Translations under genes and position numbers: made by a program
Assembly (NCBI GenBank): GCA_951217055.1
Contig: OX578286.1
Span: 38,410,345-38,474,344, forward strand
Direction of reading: 5' to 3'
DNA: 64,000 nucleotides
Source: Gerris lacustris
Taxonomy: Eukaryota; Arthropoda; Insecta; Hemiptera; Gerridae
Notes under the pieces: generated by a model
The model's database searches: none
Seen by the model: only the letters and a program-made list of their open reading frames with translations
What the model was told of the DNA's origin: nothing
Part shown: piece by piece, positions 9,711 through 22,998 of the stretch
Layout: each line of letters opens with the position of its first letter
Position numbering within the stretch: position 1 is the stretch's first letter

Positions 9711-10280
9711 TTAATTTACTATCTGCTGATGACAGAGAATGATAGTTCATCATCAGCACGTCACAATAATGAATGTTAATTGTATAGTGTAATTAATTAT
9801 CTGCTGAAAATGCAGAATGATAGTCCACCTTTAGCTGAAGAAAACTCGAACTCTAAACAGTCCATATGAACTCTAATTTGCTGATGACGAACATTATGAA
9901 TAGTATGAACTCTAATTTATTTGATGATGATGAAAATGATAGTCCATCATCAACTAAAGAGATTAAAAAACTCAGGTAATGTATGGGTACATTTAAATCT
10001 CTCATAAGTTTAAAATTGGTTGTTAAAGAGTATTATTTCTTATCAGCTGATGATTAAAAATAATAAATCATCATCTAGCAAAAGGTGAATAAAAGTTATG
10101 ATGAAAATAATTTAATGTATGGGTTAATGAATATTTTGCTAATTCTTAATCCCCTTAGATTTAAGGTTTAAATTTAGTTTTTTATTCTGCTGAAGATAGT
10201 ATGCTGATGAAACCCCCGATGATTTATGATTGAATCATCATCTAAGGTAAGATATTCATAATTTAAATACATGATGAAAT

Positions 10281-10517
10281 GGTACTTCTTTAGATTGTTA
10301 CTCCCCACCGTTATTTTAGAATGAAAATGACTTTGACTAAATAAAACTATTCAGAAGAAGGGATGTTTAGGCCAATGTACTTTGGAACAAAAGAATATCA
10401 TACTTCTGTTTTGATAAGGGGAGTAACATTCTAAAGAAGAATATTCCGTACACCTTCTTTAGATTGTTACTCCCCTCTGTTTTTTTTATATGGGGAGTAA
10501 CAATCTAAAGAAGTGCC
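10281..10517. mobile_element. MITE, TTCTTTAGATTGTTACTCCC family, copy 1
   Basis: Begins GGTACTTCTTTAGATTGTTA and ends with the inverted form (CAATCTAAAGAAGTGCC). Additional inner copies of the same end motif flank a core containing 'agggatgtttag' and 'gaatatcatacttctg'. No ORF. Other copies at 17.1, 45.0, 51.0 and 55.1 kb. Confidence 0.8.
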
Positions 10518-11320
10518 GATAAAAATTATGTCAGATATAAAAAAAACATCTTTAAAGAAAAACAAATCTACAGTTAAAAATTCAATCAAATCAATAAATA
10601 TACTTATAATAAAAAATATTATTAATTTAAATGAAAATTGTGTCGAAAAAATAAAATATAAATAATAATAATGCATTATAACGGTTAGAAATTTAATTCT
10701 TACTAATAAAATAAAAATGGCTGAAATAATATCGTTAAATTTAAACAAAGAAAAACAAATATAATAAAAGAACTCTTATTACTAACCATTTAAAAAAAAA
10801 AAAAATCTTTCTTTGTAAAAATAATTAAAATGATAACGCAAATAAAAGTAGAAGTGAAACTCCTTATCATTACAATGACTGTGATGAATTTCGTGACTTC
10901 CCAGTGTTAATTTATGCCTACAAACGCTGAATGACGTTTCAATTTTTAGATATCGATTTTAATGGTTAATTATTACTCAAACACCTGTGATAGATGTTTG
11001 AAACATTTTGATTTTTCTGACGACTTTATTATCTTGATAGATAAAAATAATAAGTTATCTTTTAATAATTAAATTATAAAATAAATTGCCATGACGGATT
11101 TTGTGACAACCAGAATATACACTACATTCATGACAAGCATGTAATGTTAAAGCAGTTTCACCTCGTAATTAATTTCTTTTTGCCACTTTTTGATGGATTT
11201 TCTATTGCACAATTTAATTTGATTTTAAGTAAGTATATTTTAATTTGTATTTTAACTGGGAGACAGAAGTAATTTCTGTCACGCAAAAAAAGCCATGAAA
11301 AACATGACGCTCTTAAATAT
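10518..11320. other. AT-rich non-coding stretch
   Basis: No supported gene. A long minus-strand frame (10467-10748) is hydrophobic AT-rich noise overlapping a MITE end. Confidence 0.4.
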
Positions 11321-11329
11321 AGTATCAGT

Positions 11330-11712
11330 AGGTAGCTTTGTTTTCACTTTTTAGTACTACATTTCGCCACCAGGAGTGAACTTTTAAACATAGTATCAGA
11401 ACATTGGGATGCACTTCTAATCTAATCCCCTATGTATTTATTATTCTTTACCACAATTTTGAGTGGTGTGTTGGTGTTTTCATTAATTTATCATTAATGA
11501 AAACACCTTCATTATGGTGTTTTCATGATCATCAGTGAATAATAAAATGCTTAATACAAATGCACTCCTGGTGGCGAAATATAGTACTAAAAAGTGAAAA
11601 CAAAGCTACCTCGGTTTTTCACTTTTTAGTACTATATTTCGCCACCAGGAGTAAAATTGTATTATGTATTTATTATTCATTGACGATCATAATGTAGGTG
11701 TTTTCATTAATG
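11330..11712. mobile_element. Foldback/MITE with CACTTTTTAGTACTA ends
   Basis: 11335-11378 and 11566-11613 are inverted copies sharing TTTCACTTTTTAGTACTA and TTTCGCCACCAGGAGT. A third arm in the first orientation follows at 11619-11655. Inner inverted copies of 'gtgttttcattaat' are also seen. This suggests two nested or tandem insertions. Confidence 0.65.
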
Positions 11713-11862
11713 ATAAATTTATCAAAATTGTGGTAAATTGGACGTTTCGCTGCCTATATTGGAAGCATTTACTTAGTACATCTCGTTTTCGTTACTCGAT
11801 TCAATGAAGTTGATAGCCCAGGGGTTTTCTAAAAATTACAACTAGTTCGAATAAAATTAAAC

Positions 11863-11932
11863 ATGTTACAACCGGTAGCAGACGCAAAAGAACTGATCTT
11901 CATGAGGCAAGTAGTACTAAACTATTTTGAGG
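11863..11932 (+). other. Possible small exon with a strong donor
   Basis: ATG near 11860 opens a short frame (MLQPVADAKELIFMRQVVLN...) that reaches TTTTGAG|GTAAGC. It lies directly before the 94-bp minisatellite, every unit of which carries the same donor-like motif. The frame is too short to count as a gene by itself. Confidence 0.2.
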
Positions 11933-13355
11933 TAAGCAAACTGTCAATGATCCACTTCCTAATGTCATCATATGTCAAACACATCCGTACTGGAAGATTG
12001 GCCAATAATATATTAGCATTTTGAGGTAAGCAAACTGTCAATGACCACCTCCTAATGTCATCATATGTCAAACATCCGTACTGGAAGATTGACCAATAAT
12101 ATATTAGCATTTTGAGGTAAGCAAACTATCAATGATCCACTTCCTAATGTCATCATATGTCAAACACATCCGTACTGGAAGATTGACCAATAATATATTA
12201 GCATTTTGAGGCAAGCAAACTATCAATGATCCACTTCCTAATGTCATCATATGTCAAACACATCCGTACTGGAAGATTGACCAATAATATATTAGCATTT
12301 TGAGGTAAGCAAACTATCAATGATCCACCTCCTAATGTCATCATATGTCAAACATCCGTACTGGAAGATTGACCAATAATATATTAGCATTTTGAGGTAA
12401 GCAAACTGTCAATGACCACCTCCTAATGTCATCATATGTCAAACACATCCGTACTGGAAGATTGGCCAATAATATATTAGCATTTTGAGGTAAGCAAACT
12501 ATCAATGATCCACCTCCTAATGTCATCATATGTCAAACATCCGTACTGGAAGATTGACCAATAATATATTAGCATTTTGAGGTAAGCAAAATGACAATGA
12601 TCCACCTCCTAATGTCCTCATGTGTCAAACACATCCGTACTGGAAGATTGACCAATAATATATATTAGCATTTTGAGGTAATCAAACTATCAATGATCCA
12701 CCTCCTAATGTCATCATATGTCAAACACATCCGTACTGGAAGATTGACCAATAATATATATTAGCATTTTGAGGCAAGCAAACTGTCAATGATCCACTTC
12801 CTAATGTCATCATATGTCAAACACATCCGTACTGGAAGATTGGCCAATAATATATTAGCTTTTTGAGGTAAGCAAACTGTCAATGATCAACTTCCTAATG
12901 TCATCATATGTCAAACACATCCGTACTGGAAGATTGACCAATAATATATATTAGCATTTTGAGGCAAGCAAACTGTCTATGATCCACCTCCTAATGTCAT
13001 CATATGTCAAACACATCCGTACTGGAAGATTGACCAATAATATATATTAGCATTTTGAGGCAAGCAACTGTCAATGATCCACTTCCTAATGTCATCATAT
13101 GTCAAACACATCCGTACTGGAAGATTGACCAATAATATATATTAGCATTTTGAGGCAAGCAAACTGTCTATGATCCACCTCCTAATGTCATCATATGTCA
13201 AACACATCCGTACTGGAAGATTGACCAATAATATATATTAGCATTTTGAGGCAAGCAAACTGTCAATGATCAACTTCCTAATGTCATCATATGTCAAACA
13301 CATCCGTACTGGAAGATTGGCCAATAATATATTAGCATTTTGAGGTAAGCAAAAT
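11928..13355. repeat. 94-bp minisatellite, about 15 units
   Basis: Start motif TGAGGTAAGCAAACT (variants TGAGGCAAGC) recurs about every 91-98 bases from 11929 to 13341. Units contain 'cctaatgtcatcatatgtc' and 'gtactggaagattg'. The minus-strand ORFs at 11922-12110 and 12341-12529 are products of this periodicity. Confidence 0.95.
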
Positions 13356-14790
13356 GTAGTTGGGCTACATATATTATATCGTCTGATAAATAAACCCCAT
13401 TCTTGATCAGACTATTAATTTAAAATATTACATAGATTAACGCCATGTTGTAATATTGTCAATTTTGTAAATAGCAAATGATCATAGGTCAACTTTTCGC
13501 AGCTGTAAAGCATTGCAGCTCGCTTAAAGTAAATTATTTTACTGAACAACTTATAAATTAAACTGTGCAATAAATTTCCAAAATTTTCCACACCCCCTAC
13601 AAATTCTCTTATGCTGAAATCTTCACTAATAATTTACTACAAAGAATTTTTTTTTTATTAAATTTACATTTCAAAACGTACTATTTGTCACAATAAAGGC
13701 CATTACTACCCCCAAGTTATGTTTACATATTTTAAACATTCCTATATATTAATCCTTAATACATAATTTATTTATCTTAATTTCGTCTAAATTTGATCAA
13801 GTAATATATCTTATTAACATAATACATTCAATTACATTTTTTAAAAATTTATTTATTACGTATATATTAATATATTATTATTATTATTATATACTATGGC
13901 TATGTGCAATCAATTTTTATTTTTATTTTAGACCCTTTTTGAATTCAATAAGATATACAATTGGATATAGCTTAATTTATAATATTAGCTTATTATTAAC
14001 TTTTTTTTTAAATGAAAAGTTTTTATTACTTAATGAGTAAAAGTTAATGATTTAAAGTTTTATTTTGTATAGAAATTAAGGATAGCGTAGATCAATAAAA
14101 AATAAATGAATTACTTTTGGCAGATCCTCGTTATCCTCAATTTCTATCCAAAATAAAATCAAAAGGAAAAACATTTATTTTTGATTGATCCACGCTATCC
14201 TCAATTTCTATCCAAAATAAAACGGTCAATATCAATATAGGTTTTATTTTCGATCGCTTGAAAATCACTAATTTCAATTTATTTAGCAATGTTTATTTTT
14301 TGCCTACTTTTTTACTTAAGTGAACTGGATTTTAATATTAATTAAATATGTTTTAGTTTTCGATCATTATTATTGTGCTTAAGTATACTTGTATTGCTTG
14401 GCATTTTTCTAGTTCGTTACTTAAGTAAGAAGGCATTTTCAAGCTTTTATTATTATAATTTAAAGTTTTATTTGTGTTTTTCTCCCTTACACTATAAATT
14501 ATGCAATTATACAGGTGGCAACGGGCTTAATTTAGAAAAAAAGTAAATCAAAAATTAATTATTTTACATAAGTTATCATAGATAATTTTTGATATCTATT
14601 TAAAGACCCACAAATCAAAACAAACATGAATTTTTATTGGAATAAATGTCGTTGCCTTAGCTTGGCAATAACAAGGCAATTTAAGGTAAGTCGTGGAGAC
14701 ACTACTCGATTATATAAAGGATTTAAGCCATTGTTAATGCTTATTAAATATTCACAATATAATTGTACAAGGTTATTCTATATATACGTA
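13356..14790. other. AT-rich non-coding stretch
   Basis: Low-complexity AT-rich DNA. A local duplication of 'gattgatccacgctatcctc'-like sequence in opposite orientation at about 14075-14215 is the only structure noticed. Confidence 0.4.
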
Positions 14791-14799
14791 TGTTCTTCC

Positions 14800-15835
14800 C
14801 GTCAGCGTAGCTATTTAATATGCTTGAAATATGCATTAAATTTCCTCTTGCCCTTAAGTGTAGTAATTTCTTCTCATTAGCATAGCTATTTAATATGCTT
14901 GAAATATTAATTATGTTTGCTCTTGTCCTTAAGTTTAAAAATATTTTCTAATTAGGATAGCTATTTAATATGCTTGAAATATGCTTTATGTTTGCTCTTG
15001 TCCTTAAGTGTAGTAATTTCTTCTCATTAGCATAGCTATTTAATATGCTTGAAATATTAATTATATTTGCTCTTGTCCTTAAGGTAATAATTTATATTTA
15101 TTAGCACAGCTTCATTTAATATGCTTGAAATATTTCAATATTAATTGCTCTTGTCCTTAAGGTAATAATTTCTATTCATTAGCTTAGCTATTTAATATGC
15201 TTGAAATATTTCAAAATTAATTGCTCTTGTCCTTAAGGTAATAATTTCTATTCATTAGCATAGCTATTTAATATGCTTGAAATATTTCAATATTGTTTGC
15301 TCTTGTCCTTAAGTGTAGTAATTTCTATTCATTAGCATAGCTATTTAATATGCTTGAAATATTTCAATATTGTTTGCTCTTGTCCTTAAGTGTAGTAATT
15401 TCTATTCATTAGCTAGCTATTTAATATGCTTGAAATATTTCAATATTAATTGCTCTTGTCCTTAAGGTAATAATTTCTATTCATTAGCTTAGCTATTTAA
15501 TATGCTTGAAATATTTCAATATTAATTGCTCTTGTCCTTAAGGTAATAATTTCTATTCATTAGCTTAGCTATTTAATATGCTTGAAATATTTCAATATTA
15601 ATTGCTCTTGTCCTTAAGGTAATAATTTCTATTCATTAGCTTAGCTATTTAATATGCTTGAAATATTTCAATATTAATTGCTCTTGTCCTTAAGGTAATA
15701 ATTTCTATTCATTAGCTTAGCTATTTAATATGCTTGAAATATTTCAATATTAATTGCTCTTGTCCTTAATTATGTAATAATTTCTATTCATTAGCTTAGC
15801 TATTTAATAAACTTGAAATATGCATTATGATAGCT
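14800..15835. repeat. Minisatellite, 75-84-bp unit, about 14 copies
   Basis: TATTTAATATGCTTGAAATA recurs through the block together with 'gctcttgtccttaag' and 'taatttctattcattagc'. The latter 5-6 units are nearly identical, the first ones more diverged. Confidence 0.95.
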
Positions 15836-16154
15836 CTTTTCATTGAGTGTAGTAATTTCTTGCATGCTCATCCGTACTTTTTATATATATATATATTTTT
15901 CTACTACTACTTTTGTTGAATTATACTATTTTAGATATTAAATATAATACCGAAATATTAAACAAAGATTATTATTCTGATTTTTCCTTAATATCATACT
16001 CAATTAATTTTATATGATTGTACAAATACAGTTTATTTTATTTATTAAAATAATTATATTGGGTTAATATAATTATATTTATTTAAATAAGTGTACTAAA
16101 TTGTATATTTACTGAAATAATAGTTCATTTTCTATTATTACTCACTTTTTAAGG

Positions 16155-16157
<3 letters not shown>

Positions 16158-16200
<43 letters not shown>

Positions 16201-16294
16201 GAAGGTCCGAAGGTAGGTTGAAGGTCCGTGGTTCAAATCCCGGAGCCAGTGCAAATTTTTCTCTGTTTCTGTCTCCCGTAGTTTAAATTGTTTG

Positions 16295-16360
<66 letters not shown>
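16158..16360. repeat. (TA)n tracts around a SINE fragment
   Basis: (TA)n at 16158-16196 and 16298-16360. Between them lies a tRNA-like 3' fragment with a B box (GGTTCAAATCCC) and 'tctctgtttctgtctcccg', the same tail start as the 4.4-kb SINE. Confidence 0.8.
16200..16290 (+). mobile_element. SINE fragment (B box plus tail start)
   Basis: Shares GTGGTTCAA and CTGTCTCCCG with the SINE at 4424-4605; the A-box half is missing. Confidence 0.6.
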
Positions 16361-16363
<3 letters not shown>

Positions 16364-16688
16364 AATCTATTTTCGAAAGGGTCTAATATACAATAAAAAT
16401 TGGGCTTCACATAAAATTATTAATATATATTTACTTACATTATTCAATGTCATTTTAACAACATTATTATTATTTTTTTTTTATTTATAAAACTATTTAT
16501 TTTTTAAACTCTTTTTAGGTAAACTTTTGTGTGGCATTAAACATTCAATTAAAATAAACAGCATATAATTATAATTAAATAGATAAAATAATAATAGAAA
16601 ACATATGAAAAGCTAAAATAATAATGGAAAACATATGAAAAGTATAAAAATACAATTATGTGATATCATATGTTTTTTAAAAAATGTC

Positions 16689-17006
16689 CTAGTATGTGCC
16701 TTTAGCACATACTAAAGCTAGTATGTGCCTTTAGCACACACTAAACCTAGTATGTGCCTTTAGCACACACTAAACCTAGTATGTGTCTTTAGCACACACT
16801 AAACCTAGTATGTGTCTTTAGCACACACTGAACCTAGTATGTGCCTTTAGCACACACTAAACCTAGTATGTACCTTTAGCACACACTAAAGCTAGTATGT
16901 GCCTTTAGCACACACTAAACCTAGTATGTGCCTTTAGCACACACTAAAGCTATTATGTGCCTTTAGCACACACTAAACCTAGTATGTGCCTTTAGCACAC
17001 ACTAAA
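16689..17006. repeat. 29-bp minisatellite, 11 units
   Basis: CTAGTATGTGCCTTTAGCAC recurs at exactly 29-base spacing at first (16689, 16718, 16747...). Each unit is partly palindromic (AGTATGTG ... CACACACT). Confidence 0.95.
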
Positions 17007-17116
17007 GGGTCTGTAAAAATTTATCAAATAACACGAGGGGTTCGTTAACTAACATAATCTTCCAGTCGTATCAAGATTTTCCTGTGATTAGGTTATTAAA
17101 CGTTGCAAAGTTTTGG

Positions 17117-17305
17117 AAACTTCTTTAGATTGTTACTCCCCTGTTTTTTTTTAGAATATAAATGACTTTGACTATTAATACAAAGGGATGTTTAGGCCAC
17201 TATACTTTGGGACAAAGGAATATGACTTCTGTTTTAATAAGGGGAGTAACAGTCTAAAGAAGAACATTCCGTACACCTTCTTTAGATTGTTACTCCCCTC
17301 TGTTT
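17117..17305. mobile_element. MITE, TTCTTTAGATTGTTACTCCC family, copy 2 (truncated)
   Basis: Left end AACTTCTTTAGATTGTTACT and core 'agggatgtttagg' as in copy 1. It breaks off after the inner right repeat near 17305, so the outer right end is missing. Confidence 0.75.
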
Positions 17306-18941
<1,636 letters not shown>

Positions 18942-19089
18942 ATGTATACATGTATTGCGTATGTGTTTACATTATCTTGCTGTTTAAAAAAGTAATTTCT
19001 TATGCAAATACATTTATTATATTGTTTATTATGTTATTTATAAATTTATGGCATATTTGAGCATGCTCATTTTATTTACATATTATTGA

Positions 19090-20760
19090 GTTAATTAAAC
19101 AATTTTTACTTTACCTCACCTTCTCCGAAGGTATATAGGAAAAGTATTGTTTTCCCCCAAACATTTTTTTTCGGGGTTTCAACGGAGTTATCCGTTTTGG
19201 GTGTTTTTAAGACCTCTGAGTGGTTTTTAGCATGACGTCTGTATGTATGTATTTATTTATGTATGTGTGTGTTATCATCGTAGCGCTCAAGGTATTTAAC
19301 CTAGAGAGTTGAAACTTGGCAGAAAAATCAGCCCTTACCTGTAGTATTGCCGCCCGGAAAATCAACTTTTTCCGCCATCTTGAACCCAGTTTGCTAAGTC
19401 AGCAAATATTTAAAAAATCGAAAATGGTCCTGATCGAGTTGAAATTTGGCACGAATGTACCTCTCTAGATAATAAACAAGCCCACCAAATTTTATTTTGA
19501 TATTGGCCGCCATTTTGAAGTTATCAATTTTTGATTTTTCAAACTTTGACGGTTAATAATACTGAAAGCATAAATACGTTTTTGACTTATAGCAAGCATA
19601 TCGTTGGAACTGGAAAATATTAAGGGACAAATATAAAAAAAGAACCGTTGAAATTCCATTAATTAGATTAAGAGTTAGTTATAAGCGAATATAATTATTT
19701 ATTAGTGCTATAATTTTGATGACGTCAAAGTTTGTTTACAACTGTCAAAATTCAAATAATTAAATAAAATATATATATAAAAAAAAATGTATTTTTAAAA
19801 AAAATAAAATATGATCGTAAAAAAATCCATGTACCCGATGTTTTAAATTATATCTATGTATTTACACGAGCCCAAAGATGGTAATGTGATGTTGATACTG
19901 CAGCGCTGCATTTCATCAATGCTGACGCTATTTTTAGGCTGGAAAGTACTATTTTGCTGATTTGTCATTAAAATATTTAAAAATAGGCAGGAAAGTATTT
20001 GAAACAGTCAGGGTAATATTTCCCTGCCTAGGCAGAAAAAGTACAGTGTTTACCAGTGTGACATAATATCTGTTTTTGTTTGTAGTTGTTTTAGTTTTAT
20101 TTTTATTTGTGTTATTTTAATCATTTAACTCAATTTTACTTTAGAGGTATGGAGGGGTAAAAATATCAGTATTTTAAATTTTGGCAAAAATGCAAATACA
20201 CTGCCAATTAGTGTGGTACATAGCTTCCTCGCATCCTATCATGTACTTTATTGTTATATTAACATTAAAGTTTTATTACTTTATTGTGTATGAACAATTA
20301 ACATTTTTTAGTGATTTTTAACACTTTATAGGGGTGTCGCTGTAGGTTTTACTAAAAAATTGTATTTGTAAAAAATGTTCGTCTCATTGAATAGATAAGG
20401 TTTGATTTTTTTCCCGACCGAAAATTCCAATTTTAAATTTGAAGTTCACAGTTACACGAACGTTGCGCGTGAACGCTTGAACGGATAACGTTGTCCAACT
20501 GACCTGAGCATTGGTAAAATAAACATGTCTACCAAATTTCATCAAAATCGGGAAACATTTACTCAAGTTATCGTCGCACGTTTCACAATTCGCAGACACA
20601 CAGACCGACAGACAGACACGAGACCAAAAATGTTCCCTGATGTCTGAAACGGATTTCTGTCTTGGAATTTTTAAAATCGGAGGCATATAACTTTTTTGTC
20701 CTCAAAAGTGAACACAATGCTTCCGTTACCTTCGGTAAGCTCGGAAGCAAAATTACGCAC
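19090..20760. mobile_element. Composite of dispersed repeats
   Basis: 19118-19760 begins near CTTCTCCGAAGGTATATAGG and has low-complexity 'gtatgtatgtattt' followed by 'gttgaaacttggca'-type sequence. 20380-20760 is the reverse complement of the repeat at 63750-64000 (shared GTCTGAAACGGATTTCTGTC). The minus-strand frame at 20384-20686 is part of this repeat and not a gene. Confidence 0.55.
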
Positions 20761-20865
20761 TATAATTTAATTATTTTAAAAGTGATTTTCGGTAAAAGGT
20801 AACCCTACGTTACCTGTATTGTTTTGTAACTAGACACATCAAAAATCGTAGTTCGAGTTTTTTCT

Positions 20866-21399
20866 TGTATAGTAAACGCAGATCCAGTTGCAGTAGCTGA
20901 TGCTGGATAGCATTTCTTCCTTTCGTTATTCACATCAAAAAATGCAGACGATTTGGATACTCTGCGCCATCAATGTTACTTACAGACTATCTCAAAGCAG
21001 CCTGTACACACATTGTTCAGGTTGGCTGTGCTTCCCCCTACTTCAGCAGCTGCACAACAACATTCACATAGAGTTTACCACCAAGTACAGCAGTGGCTCA
21101 ATCACAAGTAAGATCCTCTAAAATGGGGTTGGAAAAAGATTGATGGTCATCTGCGTCCCATTACAACTACAAAGGCTGCTGCTCCTGAGGAATTACTCAA
21201 ACTCATTGTTTGAGCTTGCAAGGAGGGGTGTGTGCAAAACTGTGAGTGTCGAAGGAGTGGCTTGAAATGCTCAAACATGTGCATTTATTGATTGGGACAT
21301 GGGTGCCTAAACAGAGATTCACTAAGTATCGACGATGAAATTGATGAAGATGATCCTCACAGTGAAGAGGAGTTTGCATATTGGAGCTTAGAGATTTAA
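20866..21399 (+). pseudogene. Decayed transposon protein, C-terminal part with Cys-rich tail
   Basis: One frame runs from about 20866 to TAA 21397-21399, broken only by TAG 20908, TAA 21109, TGA 21211 and TGA 21289. It reads ...LFRLAVLPPTSAAAQQHSHR..., then a WGWKK block, then Ala-Pro-Glu-Glu-Leu-Leu, then a Cys-rich tail: CKEGC...CECRRSGLKCSNMC...C and an acidic end. From memory, this Leu-Pro-Pro-Thr-Ser / Trp-Gly-Trp / Cys-rich (CXC-like) arrangement is common in repetitive ORFs of arthropod genomes; I cannot name the superfamily. Both TGA codons stand where a Cys would fit the Cys pattern. Frame conservation without frameshift suggests fairly recent decay. The listed ATG frames in this region are out of frame with it. 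Confidence 0.65.
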
Positions 21400-22560
21400 A
21401 GCGTTTCATTATTAATTTATTTCCACATAACCTGTCAAGAGTAGGATGCTATATCTTGCTACTATTGATTGCTAATACTTTTTTCATAACATATAATTTC
21501 ACTTTTCTATTTTTGAACATGATTCTATGTTTGTTTCTCTCGTCGAATGCTCGAAAGTTGTTATGAAAAGTGGTTTAGGTTCATTTCTTGAAACATATAA
21601 TTTTCCGGATTTTTTTTTTTTTTTTTTTTACTATTGCAAGAGAACTATGTTGTCTACAGGCTTCATTTTATGCTTTTCTAAAAGCCAAATAAATTTACTA
21701 CAACTTCGTTTCTTTTGACTTTTCTCGTGAGAGGTTTTATGTCGATATTCGACCCGAAACGAGAGCAATTTATAAAATTTCCATTTTTTTGGGAAAAACT
21801 GCCAATTTTTGAAGAGTCATATCTCGGTAATTATTAGGCATACAGAGTTACCATTGAACATAAAAGGAAGCCAATTAAATTTACTACAACTTTATTACTT
21901 ATGACTTTTCTCGTAGGTGAGCGGTTTTATGCCGATATTCAACCCGAAACGAGAGCAATACTTAAAATTTTATTTTATTTAACAAAATTGACAATTTTTG
22001 ACGTGCCATATCTAGAAAAATATTAGTTGGGCAGAGCTAAAATTGGGCTTATATTATTGCAAATTTACTTAACTTTAAAAATAGTAATAACGACTAATAC
22101 CGAAAAACACATAGTTTACGGGTTATATGGCAAAAACTAAAAAAAGTAATTTTCTATTTCACATTTTCACGTATTACGCAGGTATTACACAGGTATTTGC
22201 TCAGGTATTTCGAAACTGCAAACTTAGGCTGTCACTACCCTAACTACAATAAAAATATCTTTCGAAAAAATTTGGAGCAAACTGGAAAAAAGTGATATGT
22301 TTACCCCTTCATAACTCCGTAATCGTTTACTTTAACACAAAAATGCTTAAGTCCATATTTGTTCAAAATTTTATGTAGATTAATTTTGTATATAACAAAG
22401 TTAGCGCTAAACCTCATAGTTTTCGAGATATTTGCGAAAAACTATTAAAAATACCCTTTTACCCCCCTTTTCGCCCCCCTCCCTGCCAAACCCGACGCTG
22501 CAAGTGGTGCAACTTTTTACCACTTACTACTAGGAGGGTATAGATCAATTTGGCGTGAGG
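21400..22560. other. Non-coding with repeat-like 'cgatattcgacccgaaacg' blocks
   Basis: Two imperfect copies (about 21660-21790 and 21860-21970) of a block with 'actttctcgt..gagcggtttta' and 'cccgaaacgagagcaat'. Repeat-derived; no gene supported. Confidence 0.45.
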
Positions 22561-22614
22561 CAGAACTTTTTTTTTTCTTTAATGTTTGGGTTGGAGCTTA
22601 ATTTTATTGTACTA

Positions 22615-22941
22615 TATCCACTTTTTTGTCTACCAATTTCTTGCCGTTGTTTATTGACGCTCATAAAAATCACCATTTTTTGTGGCGAGTTAACTTCTCT
22701 TCCGTTTCTCCTTATTTTCATGTATCGCACCAATCAACAAAACTGCTTAAGCTTTATCTTTCGTTGCCACAGGCATAACTGGTGGTATACACAAAAAAAT
22801 CACAGTATAAACACCGACTTCTAGCACGTCACAGAGCGAACTGCATTTACAGTGTGTGGCGCACGACATGCCATGCTAAGCACGGCGCGCCAATATAAAA
22901 AATGGCACGGCGTGCAATGCACGTGTAGTGTATGGGCCGCT
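22615..22941. mobile_element. Harbinger-type element, right part only
   Basis: Matches 34055-34419 nearly base for base and ends TGTATGGGCCGCT before TAA (22942-22944). The left half present in the 33.8-kb copy is missing or replaced. Confidence 0.7.
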
Positions 22942-22998
22942 TAAGGAATGACATTAACATCGACCTATCTCAATAAAAACCATTTATTATCAATATTA

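Larger units (their letters stand above)
7560..10260 (+). repeat. Degenerate tandem units with exon-like acidic blocks
   Basis: A unit with 'ctgatgatg..gaaaatgatagtcc', a Ser/Lys/Glu block and then a GTAATG donor-like end recurs near 7570, 7750-7800, 9010-9080, 9720-9770, 9900-9980 and 10040-10250. The best copy (9921-9975) reads in frame as Asp/Glu/Asn-Asp-Ser-Pro-Ser-Ser-Thr-Lys-Glu and ends at CAG|GTAATG. Other copies hold stops. Seen: tandem similarity and donor-like ends. Inferred: decayed duplicated exons. Confidence 0.4.

Noticed and set aside
10467..10748. 93-residue hydrophobic minus-strand ORF
   Set aside because: Overlaps a MITE end and has AT-driven Phe/Ile/Leu composition.
20384..20686. 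100-residue minus-strand ORF
   Set aside because: Lies in a dispersed repeat that also occurs, reversed, at 63750-64000; a similar frame appears there by shared sequence.
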